DNA from: Chryseobacterium gotjawalense
GTDB lineage: Bacteria > Bacteroidota > Bacteroidia > Flavobacteriales > Weeksellaceae
DNA: 64,000 nucleotides
Direction: 5' to 3'
Assembly: GCF_030012525.1 (NCBI RefSeq)
Contig: NZ_CP124855.1
Location: forward strand, 2,728,001 to 2,792,000
The translations under genes and the position numbers were made by a program. The notes beneath the pieces are model-generated. The model ran no database searches, was not told where the DNA came from, and worked only from the letters and a program-made list of their open reading frames with translations. Shown here one piece after another: positions 1 through 7,495 of this stretch. The stretch's first letter is position 1. Each line of letters begins with the position of its first letter.

Positions 1-162
1 GAAGAACCACTTGGTGGAGCGCATTATGAACCACAAGTTGCTTATGATCATTTGAAGGCTTCTATTCTTCAAAACATCAAAGCGTTTTCTAAATTTACCG
101 GCAAAGAATTAGAAATTCAGCGACAGGAGAAATTCATCGCGATGGGTCAGTTCAAAGGCTAG
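1..162 (+). CDS. accA: Acetyl-CoA carboxylase carboxyltransferase subunit alpha, C-terminal end (partial)
   Basis: The window opens inside this gene; 53 codons and a TAG stop remain, read in frame 1. The fragment begins EEPLGGAHYEP, which matches the conserved EPLGGAH segment near the C-terminus of AccA. AccA and AccD form the carboxyltransferase that moves the carboxyl group from biotin to acetyl-CoA in the first step of fatty acid synthesis, in the cytoplasm. An intrinsic terminator follows about 25 bp after the stop, so this is the end of its transcription unit. The call rests on a short but characteristic segment. Confidence 0.85.
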   Translation, partial: EEPLGGAHYEPQVAYDHLKASILQNIKAFSKFTGKELEIQRQEKFIAMGQFKG

Positions 163-187
163 GAACTATCACCCAAATTAAAATAGA

Positions 188-218
188 AAAATCCTGTAAG
201 CAATTACAGGATTTTTTA
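188..218 (+). terminator. Intrinsic terminator after accA
   Basis: A 10-bp perfect stem (190-199 with 204-213, AATCCTGTAA/TTACAGGATT) with a 4-nt loop runs into a T-rich stretch ending at 217. It separates accA from the convergent ABC ATPase gene. Confidence 0.8.
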
Positions 219-238
219 TGTTTTGAAAGCAATGTTAA

Positions 239-949
239 TTATTCGAAAAGTTCAGCAGTATCTAAAACCGAAACTTTTCCGTCTTCACATCGGATTGCTT
301 CTCCGGGGAAGTTTTGGATCATGTGATAATCGTGAGTTGCCATTACCACTGCCGAGTTATTTTCAAAAGCTACCTGCTTCAGAAGGGTCATGATTTCGTT
401 GGAAGTCTCTGGGTCCAGATTACCGGTCGGCTCATCAGCCAGGATCAATTCTGGGTGGTTCAGGAGTGCTCTGGCGATGGCAATACGCTGTTGCTCACCT
501 CCTGAAAGTTCATGGGGCATTTTGTGTTTCTTGGATTTCATTCCCACGCTTGCCAAAACTTCATTTATTCGGTCATCTATTTTGGTTTTATCACTCCAGC
601 CTGTTGCTTCGAGAACGAATTTTAAATTCTTTTCCACAGTTCGGTCTGGTAACAGCTGAAAGTCCTGAAAAACAATACCCAGCTTTCTTCTTAAATTCGG
701 GATGTCTGAGGGTTTCAACTTAGCCAAATCAAATCCGGCAATATGTCCTTGTCCTGCACTGAGTGGGATGTGTCCGTAGAGCGTTTTGAGCAATGAACTT
801 TTTCCGGAACCTGTTTTACCGATAAGGTAGCAGAATCTTCCTTTCTTTATGTTGAGGTTGACTTCGTTAAGTACAGTGAAATTCTTCTGCGCAATTTTTG
901 CATTTTTTAGATGAATTACATCCTGGCCTTCCTGATAAGTATGTGGCAT
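239..949 (-). CDS. ftsE: FtsE-like ABC transporter ATP-binding protein
   Basis: A 236-residue ABC ATPase. Visible motifs are Walker [10 protein letters not shown] (44-52), Q-loop Gln95, signature LSGGEQ (148-153), Walker B LILADEP (168-174) and switch His206. The [10 protein letters not shown] run and overall length fit the FtsE/LolD group. In flavobacteria this protein is normally FtsE, which with FtsX controls peptidoglycan hydrolases at division. No ftsX lies beside it here, which is common in Bacteroidota, so FtsE is a family-level inference and LolD is the main alternative. A TACTTTTG promoter box lies about 50 bp upstream of the start. It converges on accA. Confidence 0.8.
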   Translation of the reverse strand: MPHTYQEGQDVIHLKNAKIAQKNFTVLNEVNLNIKKGRFCYLIGKTGSGKSSLLKTLYGHIPLSAGQGHIAGFDLAKLKPSDIPNLRRKLGIVFQDFQLLPDRTVEKNLKFVLEATGWSDKTKIDDRINEVLASVGMKSKKHKMPHELSGGEQQRIAIARALLNHPELILADEPTGNLDPETSNEIMTLLKQVAFENNSAVVMATHDYHMIQNFPGEAIRCEDGKVSVLDTAELFE

Positions 950-998
950 ATCGTGTTTTGATTGTTATTGATGAAATGGGTGCGCTGCAATAGCTGCT

Positions 999-1006
999 CA
1001 AAAGTA
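999..1006 (-). promoter_or_regulatory. -7 box for the FtsE-like gene
   Basis: On the minus strand this reads TACTTTTG, a match to the Bacteroidota TAnnTTTG -7 consensus, about 50 bp before the start codon. No clear TTG -33 element is seen at the right distance. Confidence 0.5.
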
Positions 1007-1051
1007 AAAAAAATCTTTCTTCTGAGCATACACTTTAGCAAATTTTAACAA

Positions 1052-1083
1052 CGAAAAATGCTTGAAAAGGTACTTTTCAAGCA
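1052..1083 (-). terminator. Terminator of rpmH
   Basis: An 11-bp perfect stem (1059-1069 with 1073-1083) with a 3-nt loop. On the minus strand it is followed by ATTTTTCG, so it terminates rpmH transcription. Confidence 0.8.
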
Positions 1084-1108
1084 TAATCTGTTATGATAAT
1101 TCCTGAGA

Positions 1109-1267
1109 TTATCTCTTAGCGCGCTGTGCACTTACAGTTAAACTCTTTCTGCCTTTTGCTCTTCTAGCAGCCAAAATTCTTCTGCCGTTAGGTGTTGACA
1201 TTCTTAAACGGAAACCGTGTTTGTTTCTTTTCTTTCTTTCAGATGGCTGGAATGTTCTCTTGCTCAT
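1109..1267 (-). CDS. rpmH: 50S ribosomal protein L34
   Basis: A 52-residue, very basic protein starting [19 protein letters not shown] and containing [15 protein letters not shown], the diagnostic core of ribosomal protein L34, a late-assembling large-subunit protein. The start is fixed by homology and by the promoter 45 bp upstream. The Bacteroidota form keeps a short extra C-terminal tail after the [11 protein letters not shown] block. The gene is monocistronic: it has its own TTG-N19-TATATTTG promoter and a strong terminator. No rnpA or dnaA neighbour is present, unlike the classical rpmH-rnpA arrangement. Confidence 0.97.
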   Translation of the reverse strand: MSKRTFQPSERKKRNKHGFRLRMSTPNGRRILAARRAKGRKSLTVSAQRAKR

Positions 1268-1311
1268 TGCTTATATTTTTAAGTAAAAACTATATCTTAT
1301 TTTTCAGATTG

Positions 1312-1341
1312 CAAATATAGGAAACTTTTTATTTACTACAA
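1312..1341 (-). promoter_or_regulatory. rpmH promoter
   Basis: The minus strand shows TTG (1341-1339), a 19-nt spacer and TATATTTG (1319-1312), an almost ideal Bacteroidota housekeeping promoter, about 45 bp before rpmH. Confidence 0.8.
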
Positions 1342-1700
1342 GCAATATTTTAAATAAATTAAAAAGATAGAGAGTGAGTGAGCAAACAAAGTGGTTCTAG
1401 GTTTCTTCTCATATTTAAATTTAATACTTATCACATAAACATTTTCTGTCTTTATGAAATCTTTTAGCGTATTTTCCGGAATATCTCTGCTTATATTTTT
1501 TAGCCTAATCATTAGAGGATGTCCGATATTCTTCGCAATCAAAAAAAGTTGCAAATGATTTTATAAATTATTTTTTGATGGAGATTAGAGAGCGTTTTTC
1601 ATCATTTAATCGGTGTTATATCTGATTTGCTTTATAAGATTATAGTCAAGATTGCTGTTTTCTGAAATAGCTTTTATGGAATTAAAATAAAAACAAACCC
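1342..1700. other. Intergenic stretch without a recognisable gene
   Basis: AT-rich spacer between divergent rpmH and the DHH phosphoesterase. One 72-codon minus-strand reading frame (1336-1554) overlaps the rpmH promoter and has no recognisable motif, so it is not called. Nothing else stands out. Confidence 0.6.
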
Positions 1701-1708
1701 TATCTTTG
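1701..1708 (+). promoter_or_regulatory. -7 box for the DHH phosphoesterase
   Basis: TATCTTTG, a full match to TAnnTTTG, 27 bp before the start codon. Confidence 0.7.
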
Positions 1709-1735
1709 CTCTTCTTAAAAAAAATATCCCAATAA

Positions 1736-2743
1736 ATGTTTACTTCATCCGAAATTTCAGAGATTCAAAAGCTTTTAACACCGAGTCATAAAATCGTTAT
1801 TATTACCCATTATAATCCTGATGGTGATGCAGTTGGATCAAGTTTGGGTTTGAAACATTTTTTAAAACAAAAAGGTTTAGAAGCGGATGTTATTGTGCCC
1901 AATGATTTTCCTAAATTTTTGAAGTGGATGCCGGAAGCGAAACAGATCATTATTGCTGATTACAAAAGGAAACAAGCCGGAGAAGCGATTTATAATGCAG
2001 ATGTAATTTTTGTTTTGGATTTTAATGCATCTCACCGAAGTGGAAATTTGGTTGGTCCTTGGCTTGAAAAAGCCAGAGCTAAAAAGATACTGATCGATCA
2101 TCATCAACAGCCTGATGCTTTTGATTATGTATATTCGGACGTCACGATTCCGGCAACTTCGCAAATGATTTATCATTTTATACAGGAACTGAATGAAGAA
2201 AATTTGGTCAACAAAGATATTGCAGAATGTCTTTATACGGGAATTATGACCGATACCGGTGGGTTCCGTTTCCGCTCGACCAGTGCCACAACACACAGAA
2301 TCGTCGCCAATTTAATTGAAAAAGGAGCCGATCCTGCGATGATTACGTCAAATACCTGGGATACGAATACCGTTTCCCGACTGCACCTTCTGGCTTTGAT
2401 TTTAAGCAGAATAGAAGTCGTGAAAGATGGAAAAGTGGCGATACTCTGGCTAAAACGTGAAGAATTAAAAGAATTCGGTTTTCAAAAAGGAGATACCGAA
2501 GGTTTCGTCAATTATGGCTTGAGTATTATGGGAACTCAGGTTGCAGCGTTTTTTATGGAAGATTTATACGATGATTTTATCAAAATATCTTTCCGTTCCA
2601 AAGAAGATGTTGATGTCAATCAGTTTTCTAGAAAATATTTCAATGGAGGTGGCCACATCAACGCTGCCGGTGGAAAGTACATGAAAACCATCGAAGAAAC
2701 GATCGTAGATTTCAAAGAGAAAATCGAGCAGGAAGATTTCTAA
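1736..2743 (+). CDS. nrnA: DHH-family phosphoesterase (NrnA-type oligoribonuclease/PAP phosphatase)
   Basis: A 335-residue protein with the two-domain DHH/DHHA1 architecture. Metal-binding motifs are visible: NPDGD at 27-31, VLDFN around Asp95, DHH at 121-123, MTDTGGFRF at 171-179, and the DHHA1 signature GGGH at 304-307. In Firmicutes NrnA degrades nanoRNAs and dephosphorylates 3'-phosphoadenosine 5'-phosphate. Related Bacteroidota proteins are annotated the same way; some DHH proteins instead hydrolyse cyclic dinucleotides, so the exact substrate is inferred. It has its own TATCTTTG promoter and overlaps the convergent hydrolase gene by 4 bp, leaving no room for a terminator between them. 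Confidence 0.85.
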   Translation: MFTSSEISEIQKLLTPSHKIVIITHYNPDGDAVGSSLGLKHFLKQKGLEADVIVPNDFPKFLKWMPEAKQIIIADYKRKQAGEAIYNADVIFVLDFNASHRSGNLVGPWLEKARAKKILIDHHQQPDAFDYVYSDVTIPATSQMIYHFIQELNEENLVNKDIAECLYTGIMTDTGGFRFRSTSATTHRIVANLIEKGADPAMITSNTWDTNTVSRLHLLALILSRIEVVKDGKVAILWLKREELKEFGFQKGDTEGFVNYGLSIMGTQVAAFFMEDLYDDFIKISFRSKEDVDVNQFSRKYFNGGGHINAAGGKYMKTIEETIVDFKEKIEQEDF

Positions 2744-3522
2744 AACAGTAGATTTTTTGGAAGATGGTGTAGCAATTCTGTATTGATTATTTCTGCACAG
2801 ATACTTGGTTTTTCCCAATGGCCGTTATGACCGCAATCCAGCAGGTAGGATTTAATGTTAGTTTGATCCGGCAGATGCTTGAGAATCAAATCTGTTTGTA
2901 CCGCGCCGTCGTGTTTTCCGGCGATGACCAAAATTTTACCGTCGAAATTTTCGAGAACAGTCATTTTATTTGTTCTTTCAATCATTCCTTTCACCGCGGC
3001 CAAAACGCCATCATTTTTAGTAGAAAGTGCGATTTTTTTGGCGTGGTCTATTTTAGCTTCCAGAAAATCTTTTTCATTGGGATTAAATAAATTCGGAACG
3101 CCGGCATTTACGTAAGCGGGAAATGCTTCTTTGATAATTCTTAAGCTTTTCTGTCTTTGTTCTTTTTTCTCGGTATCATCAGCGAAATAGGAAGAGAAAA
3201 ATAAAGTGAGGCTTTTCAGAAGCCCGGGGAATTTCTCGGCAAAAGCCAGCGACACATAGCCACCCATCGAATGACCAAGCAAATGAAAATTGCCGATGTT
3301 TAGATAATCTGTTACTTTTTTTACTTCTTTCGCCATAAGTTCCATGGTGTGCACGTGGTCATAGACTTTAGACAAGCCATGTCCCGGCAGATCAATTTTA
3401 ATTAAAATGAATTTCTCCGAAAGGTAAGTGTCCATATCATCCCAAATAGACAGGTTTTCCATAAAACCATGAAGTAAAACCAGAGGTTCTTTTCCGCTGC
3501 CGGATATTTCGTAATTTAACAT
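2740..3522 (-). CDS. Alpha/beta-fold hydrolase
   Basis: A 260-residue alpha/beta hydrolase. The nucleophile elbow GHSMGG (83-88) places the catalytic Ser at 85; HGFM (18-21) supplies the oxyanion hole; an Asp in AGKHDG and a His in CGHNGHWEKP near the C-terminus complete the triad. The IDLPGHGLS segment resembles MenH-like and haloperoxidase-like members, but the substrate cannot be read from sequence. There is no signal peptide, so it is cytoplasmic. The upstream lipoprotein gene ends 12 bp before this start on the same strand, so the two are probably co-transcribed. It overlaps the convergent DHH gene by 4 bp. Confidence 0.8.
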   Translation of the reverse strand: MLNYEISGSGKEPLVLLHGFMENLSIWDDMDTYLSEKFILIKIDLPGHGLSKVYDHVHTMELMAKEVKKVTDYLNIGNFHLLGHSMGGYVSLAFAEKFPGLLKSLTLFFSSYFADDTEKKEQRQKSLRIIKEAFPAYVNAGVPNLFNPNEKDFLEAKIDHAKKIALSTKNDGVLAAVKGMIERTNKMTVLENFDGKILVIAGKHDGAVQTDLILKHLPDQTNIKSYLLDCGHNGHWEKPSICAEIINTELLHHLPKNLLF

Positions 3523-3534
3523 AGTAGCTGATTT

Positions 3535-4041
3535 TTAAAAATAGATGTCAATGTAATCAACAAATCCCGAACCATTTATTTTATTCTGCAAACGCCAGAA
3601 TTTTCCTTTTCCTTCGTCCAGAAAAGTGGTCTTTGAAGTTCTTTTAAAAACAGTTCCGTTGATTTTTTGAGTAATCACCCCTTCAAAATTAAGGTGTTTT
3701 TCAGAAACTCTTTTTACCGTTCCTTTTATTTCTAAAGTATTTTTTCCTGATTGGGCATTTCCGGATACAGTATATAGATCCCTGCCCGTTTTTTCGAAAT
3801 TTGCCGTTCCAAAAAATGCTGAGGTTTCATCTGAAGTAAATTTCAGATCATGCTTTCCGCTCAAATCCCTGAAAATGTTTTGTTGATTTCTAATCGCAAT
3901 ACGGTCATTTAGTTTTCGGCGTTCAACATTAATGGATTCGATTTTTTTGGCTTCCGGAGAAATGACAGCCGTGTTTTCATTCCCTTTTTTTGAGCAGGAA
4001 AAAAGGGTTGCCGCGGAAATAATCAGGATGGTTTTCTTCAT
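3535..4041 (-). CDS. Small lipoprotein of unknown function
   Basis: The reading frame is open from 4062, but the start MKKTILIISAATLFSC at 4041 gives a clean lipoprotein signal peptide with the lipobox Cys at residue 16, so I use it (168 residues). The mature part begins SKKGNENT and is a soluble domain rich in beta-strand-forming segments, ending FVDYIDIYF. No family is recognised. It precedes the alpha/beta hydrolase by 12 bp and follows dtd on the same strand, and may belong to a four-gene unit running from 5037 to 2740. It should be anchored in a membrane after Sec export. Confidence 0.7.
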   Translation of the reverse strand: MKKTILIISAATLFSCSKKGNENTAVISPEAKKIESINVERRKLNDRIAIRNQQNIFRDLSGKHDLKFTSDETSAFFGTANFEKTGRDLYTVSGNAQSGKNTLEIKGTVKRVSEKHLNFEGVITQKINGTVFKRTSKTTFLDEGKGKFWRLQNKINGSGFVDYIDIYF

Positions 4042-4109
4042 TTTTAATAATAAGATGCTCAAATTTAATTAAAAATAAGAGTTGTTTTTAAAGTTGAAGA
4101 AATTTTATT

Positions 4110-4559
4110 TTAAAGTTTGGTTTTAGAATCCATCACAATCGTTACGGGGCCGTCGTTTAATAAAGAGACTTTCATGTCTGCACCGAAAATTCCGCTTTCG
4201 ATTTTTAAATTTGATTTTGCAATCTCCGTTTTAAAATAGTCAAATAAAGGAATCGCTTTTTCGGGTTTTGCTGCTTTGATGAAAGACGGCCGGTTTCCTT
4301 TTTTATAGTCGGCGATTAAAGTAAACTGGCTGATGCAAAGGATTTCACCGGAAATATTCAAAATAGATAAATTGAGTTTTCCTTCTTCGTCACCGAAAAT
4401 TCTTAAATTTAATATTTTCTGAATGAGCCAGTCTGCATCGGTTTGTTCATCTTCTTCGTCAACTCCTATTAATAAAAGTAAGCCAGCAGAAATTTCGCCG
4501 ACTATTTTACCATCAACTTTTACATTCGCTTCAGAAACTCTTTGGATTACTGCTTTCAT
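4110..4559 (-). CDS. dtd: D-aminoacyl-tRNA deacylase
   Basis: A 149-residue protein starting MKAVIQRVSEANVKVDG, the hallmark N-terminus of DTD. The signature SQFT (77-80) and the cis Gly-Pro loop GPVT (137-140) are intact. DTD hydrolyses D-amino acids (and glycine mischarged on tRNA-Ala) from tRNA, using the Gly-cisPro motif to reject L-aminoacyl-tRNA. The frame stays open 60 codons further upstream, but that extension overlaps the next lipoprotein gene and has no homology, so 4559 is chosen. The upstream lipoprotein stop is 28 bp away, suggesting co-transcription. Confidence 0.93.
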   Translation of the reverse strand: MKAVIQRVSEANVKVDGKIVGEISAGLLLLIGVDEEDEQTDADWLIQKILNLRIFGDEEGKLNLSILNISGEILCISQFTLIADYKKGNRPSFIKAAKPEKAIPLFDYFKTEIAKSNLKIESGIFGADMKVSLLNDGPVTIVMDSKTKL

Positions 4560-4587
4560 ATTTAAAAAGATAGAGTTGAAATTTTGA

Positions 4588-5037
4588 TTAATAATAAACA
4601 GATAAAGTTTTGGTGTAGGTATCGAAACTGTAAGGATAAGTTTTGGGTGGAACCTGTGATATTTTCGTTGGTTCACCGGTAATTGTAATCCATTCTGCAC
4701 CATCTTTTGGACAAACAATTTTGATTTCATTCTCCACACTCAAAGTGGTGTTGGAATCGGGGCAGATATGCGGAGCATTCCGGTCGAATACTTTGAATCC
4801 GTTGGTTGTTCTTACGACAATCAGACCACGGGTTCCGGATTGCTGTTCATTGATGTACATCCATCCGCCAACATTTTGCAGCGTAAAATAGGTGGGAAGG
4901 TTCAGGTTGAGTACTACATTGATCGGGGTCTTCGGGAAACAGCTTACCGTTTCTTCGCGGTTGCTGCAGGAGGTGAAATTTAAAATGACAAAAATTAAAA
5001 TTACAGAAAAAAAGACGTTGAAGATATTTCTTTTCAT
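4588..5037 (-). CDS. Lipoprotein with a degenerate Rieske-like domain
   Basis: A 149-residue protein with signal peptide MKRNIFNVFFSVILIFVILN and a lipobox ending at Cys24. The C-terminal half (FDRNAPHICPDSN ... KIVCPKDGAEW) follows the layout of a Rieske [2Fe-2S] domain. The ligand pairs are not canonical: C-x-H is replaced by H-x-C and the second C-x2-H pair lacks its His. Such cluster-less Rieske-like lipoproteins are frequent in flavobacteria and their role is unknown. It lies divergently from greA, whose promoter is only 15 bp from this start. Confidence 0.65.
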   Translation of the reverse strand: MKRNIFNVFFSVILIFVILNFTSCSNREETVSCFPKTPINVVLNLNLPTYFTLQNVGGWMYINEQQSGTRGLIVVRTTNGFKVFDRNAPHICPDSNTTLSVENEIKIVCPKDGAEWITITGEPTKISQVPPKTYPYSFDTYTKTLSVYY

Positions 5038-5051
5038 TTAAAATATATTTA

Positions 5052-5059
5052 TATCTTTG
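5052..5059 (+). promoter_or_regulatory. greA -7 box
   Basis: TATCTTTG, a full consensus match. The predicted start site is near 5066, which gives greA a leader of about 68 nt containing a terminator-like hairpin. Confidence 0.7.
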
Positions 5060-5082
5060 TGAAACAAACACACAAAAACTTG

Positions 5083-5108
5083 TCCGACAAATGTCGGATT
5101 ATTTTTTT
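5083..5108 (+). terminator. Terminator-like hairpin inside the greA leader
   Basis: TCCGACA (5083-5089) pairs with TGTCGGA (5092-5098) and is followed by TTATTTTTTT (5099-5108). It lies between the greA promoter and the greA start codon, so it cannot serve the divergent upstream gene. It would end part of the greA transcripts after about 40 nt. Confidence 0.65.
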
Positions 5109-5133
5109 ATACTAACGTTAAATATTAGATATT

Positions 5134-5607
5134 ATGGCAAGTTACGTCACCAAAGTAGGATTGGATAAAATGAAAGCTGAACTGGAGCAACTGGAAACCA
5201 TTGAAAGACCAAAAATCACCGCACAAATTGCTGAGGCCAGAGATAAGGGCGATCTTTCTGAAAATGCAGAATACGACGCTGCGAAAGAAGCGCAGGGTAT
5301 GTTGGAGATGAAAATTTCTAAACTCAAGAACCTTATTGTAAACGGAAAGGTAATCGATGAAACGCAACTGGATACTTCGAAAGTTTCGATTCTGACGACC
5401 GTACGTCTTAAAAATAATACCACCAAAGGAGAGCAGAAATTCACTTTGGTTCCCGATAATGAAAGCGATTTGAAATTGGGGAAAATCTCTGTGAATACTC
5501 CTATTGCGAAAGGTTTATTAGGGAAAGTAGTAGGCGATAATGCTGAAATTCTTTTGCCAAACGGGAATAAACTATCTTTTGAAGTGTTAGAAATCTATTT
5601 GGGATAA
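5134..5607 (+). CDS. greA: Transcription elongation factor GreA
   Basis: A 157-residue GreA. The N-terminal coiled coil carries the catalytic-loop signature DLSENAEY with Asp40 and Glu43 at the tip, the acidic residues that coordinate Mg2+ in the RNA polymerase secondary channel to cleave backtracked RNA. The C-terminal FKBP-like domain covers about 80-157 and ends FEVLEIYLG. Length is standard. The leader between its TATCTTTG promoter and the ATG holds a terminator-like hairpin, a layout that permits attenuation or release of a short leader RNA. The gene is followed by the HIT protein gene, which has its own promoter. Confidence 0.96.
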   Translation: MASYVTKVGLDKMKAELEQLETIERPKITAQIAEARDKGDLSENAEYDAAKEAQGMLEMKISKLKNLIVNGKVIDETQLDTSKVSILTTVRLKNNTTKGEQKFTLVPDNESDLKLGKISVNTPIAKGLLGKVVGDNAEILLPNGNKLSFEVLEIYLG

Positions 5608-5694
5608 TTAGTAAAAATGACTTGTAAAATATGATATTACTGGGATGTTTTAAAAAATTACCAAATTTTTAACATCTTCTTTATTAACATTTTG

Positions 5695-5702
5695 TAATTT
5701 TG
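5695..5702 (+). promoter_or_regulatory. -7 box for the HIT-family gene
   Basis: TAATTTTG, a consensus match 42 bp before the start codon. Confidence 0.65.
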
Positions 5703-5744
5703 TACCCTCGCATATGCGTGGGTTTTTAATTAAATACAATCATC

Positions 5745-6134
5745 ATGGCTTCTATTTTTACAAAAATTGTACAGGGCGAAATTCCGTCTTACACGATTGC
5801 AGAAGATGAAAAGCATCTGGCTTTTCTTGATTCGATGCCTTTGGTTAAAGGCCATTGTCTGGTCATTCCCAAGCAGGAGATAGATCTTATTTTTGATATG
5901 GAAAATGACGATTTCAAAAACCTGTGGAGTTTTGCACAGCATGTTGCGAAAAAAATGGCGAAAGCATATCCGGAGCGCCGAGTCGCCGTTGCGGTGGTCG
6001 GATTAGAAGTTCCCCACGCCCACATTCATTTGATTCCGATTACTAAAATGGAAGATATGAACTTCAAAAATGTAAGATTGAAATTTTCTGATGAAGAATA
6101 TCGGGAAGCCCAACAGCATATCATTAATTCTTAA
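5745..6134 (+). CDS. HIT family protein (histidine triad nucleotide hydrolase)
   Basis: A 129-residue HIT-domain protein. The histidine triad HAHIHLIP is at 91-98, preceded by the usual FTKIVQGEIPSY N-terminus and FLDSMPLVKGHCLVIPK. HINT/HIT enzymes hydrolyse nucleoside phosphoramidates and similar nucleotide conjugates as homodimers in the cytoplasm; the physiological substrate is unknown for this group. The gene is monocistronic, with its own TAATTTTG promoter and a strong terminator ahead of clpX. Confidence 0.9.
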   Translation: MASIFTKIVQGEIPSYTIAEDEKHLAFLDSMPLVKGHCLVIPKQEIDLIFDMENDDFKNLWSFAQHVAKKMAKAYPERRVAVAVVGLEVPHAHIHLIPITKMEDMNFKNVRLKFSDEEYREAQQHIINS

Positions 6135-6142
6135 ACGCCAAC

Positions 6143-6178
6143 TTTTGTCAGAGTATTGAACTTTGACAAAATTTTTTT
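6143..6178 (+). terminator. Terminator after the HIT-family gene
   Basis: An 11-bp stem with one G-T pair (6143-6153 with 6161-6171), a 7-nt loop and a T7 tract at 6172-6178. Confidence 0.75.
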
Positions 6179-6205
6179 AAACTTATTCTTAATTATAAAA
6201 TTTAT

Positions 6206-7387
6206 ATGAATTCAAACCAATGCTCTTTTTGTGGAAAAAAACGAAATGAAGTGCAAATGCTAATTTCTGGAAATGACGGTTTTATTTGCGAAGAATGCAT
6301 CGAACAAGCACACGGCATCGTGAAGGAAACCAGCGCATCAGCTGGTTCTGCTTCTACAGAAAAGATAGAGGATTTAAAAAAGCCGAAAGAAATAAAAGAG
6401 TTCTTGGATCAATATGTGATTGGCCAGGATCAGGCAAAAAAGCAGCTGTCGGTCGCAGTCTATAATCATTATAAAAGGTTGTTGCATGCAAAAGACGAGA
6501 ACCGCGAGGTAGAAATCGAAAAATCAAATGTCATCATGATTGGTGAAACAGGTACAGGAAAAACGCTTTTGGCAAAGTCGATTGCAAGAGAATTGAATGT
6601 GCCTTTCTGTATTGTAGATGCAACCATTCTTACTGAAGCCGGTTATGTTGGCGAGGATGTCGAAAGTATTTTATCCAGACTTTTAATGGTAGCTGATTAT
6701 GACGTAGAAAAAGCAGAGAAAGGAATCGTTTTTATTGATGAGATCGATAAAATTGCACGTAAATCAGACAATCCAAGTATTACCCGAGATGTGTCCGGTG
6801 AAGGGGTACAACAGGGTTTGTTGAAATTATTAGAAGGAAGCATCGTAAATGTTCCACCGCAAGGCGGTAGAAAACATCCTGACCAAAAATACATCCAGGT
6901 TAATACTCAGAATATTCTGTTTATTGCAGGGGGCGCTTTTGATGGTATCAAAGAAATTATTGAACGTAGGTTGAATAAACAGGCGATCGGTTTCAGTGCA
7001 GAAAAATTGAATAAAATAGAGGAGGAAGAATATATCTTAAGCCAACTGAATGCGATTGATTTGCGGAAGTTCGGTCTGATTCCTGAACTTTTAGGAAGGT
7101 TTCCGATCATTACCTATCTTGATAAGTTAACCAAAGAAACGATGATTCGGATTATGAAAGAACCTAAGAACTCGATTGTTAATCAGTTTGTAGAATTGTT
7201 TAAGATGGATGGTGTAGAACTGAAGTTTACCGATGATGGTCTGGAAAGTATCGTGGAAGAGACTATGGATAAGGGACTTGGAGCACGAGGACTTCGTGGG
7301 ACAACCGAAAAGGTACTCGAAGATTACATGTTCAATATTGCTGCTCAAAAAAAAGTGGTAATAAACCGTGAAAACACCCTTTTTTAG
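6206..7387 (+). CDS. clpX: ATP-dependent Clp protease ATP-binding subunit ClpX
   Basis: A 393-residue AAA+ unfoldase. The N-terminal zinc-binding domain has Cys6, Cys9, Cys28 and Cys31. Walker A GETGTGKT is at 112-119, the substrate-gripping pore loop GYVG at 145-148, Walker B IVFIDEID at 173-180, and a long sensor-2 region ends the protein. ClpX hexamers recognise tagged substrates, unfold them and feed them to ClpP. No clpP is adjacent, although clpP-clpX pairing is common elsewhere. The C-terminus ([12 protein letters not shown]) is shorter than in E. coli ClpX. A long terminator follows directly. Confidence 0.95.
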   Translation: MNSNQCSFCGKKRNEVQMLISGNDGFICEECIEQAHGIVKETSASAGSASTEKIEDLKKPKEIKEFLDQYVIGQDQAKKQLSVAVYNHYKRLLHAKDENREVEIEKSNVIMIGETGTGKTLLAKSIARELNVPFCIVDATILTEAGYVGEDVESILSRLLMVADYDVEKAEKGIVFIDEIDKIARKSDNPSITRDVSGEGVQQGLLKLLEGSIVNVPPQGGRKHPDQKYIQVNTQNILFIAGGAFDGIKEIIERRLNKQAIGFSAEKLNKIEEEEYILSQLNAIDLRKFGLIPELLGRFPIITYLDKLTKETMIRIMKEPKNSIVNQFVELFKMDGVELKFTDDGLESIVEETMDKGLGARGLRGTTEKVLEDYMFNIAAQKKVVINRENTLF

Positions 7388-7408
7388 CTTTTTGAGAACA
7401 ATCTGACG

Positions 7409-7451
7409 ATGCCTTGCAAAAATTAATTATCTTTGTAAGGCATTCTTTTTT
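7409..7451 (+). terminator. clpX terminator, overlapping the next promoter
   Basis: A 12-bp stem with one G-T pair (7409-7420 with 7432-7443) followed by a CTTTTTT run. Its loop and 3' arm contain the TATCTTTG promoter box of the next gene. Confidence 0.75.
7428..7435 (+). promoter_or_regulatory. -7 box for the T9SS-secreted protein gene
   Basis: TATCTTTG, a full consensus match embedded in the clpX terminator hairpin; about 60 bp before the start codon. Confidence 0.6.
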
Positions 7452-7495
7452 AAGAAAGTACAAAACACAAACACAAACACAAAACACAAATTGAA

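Noticed and set aside
1336-1554. 72-codon ORF on the minus strand
   Set aside because: It overlaps the rpmH promoter, has no ribosome-binding context or motif, and lies in AT-rich spacer.
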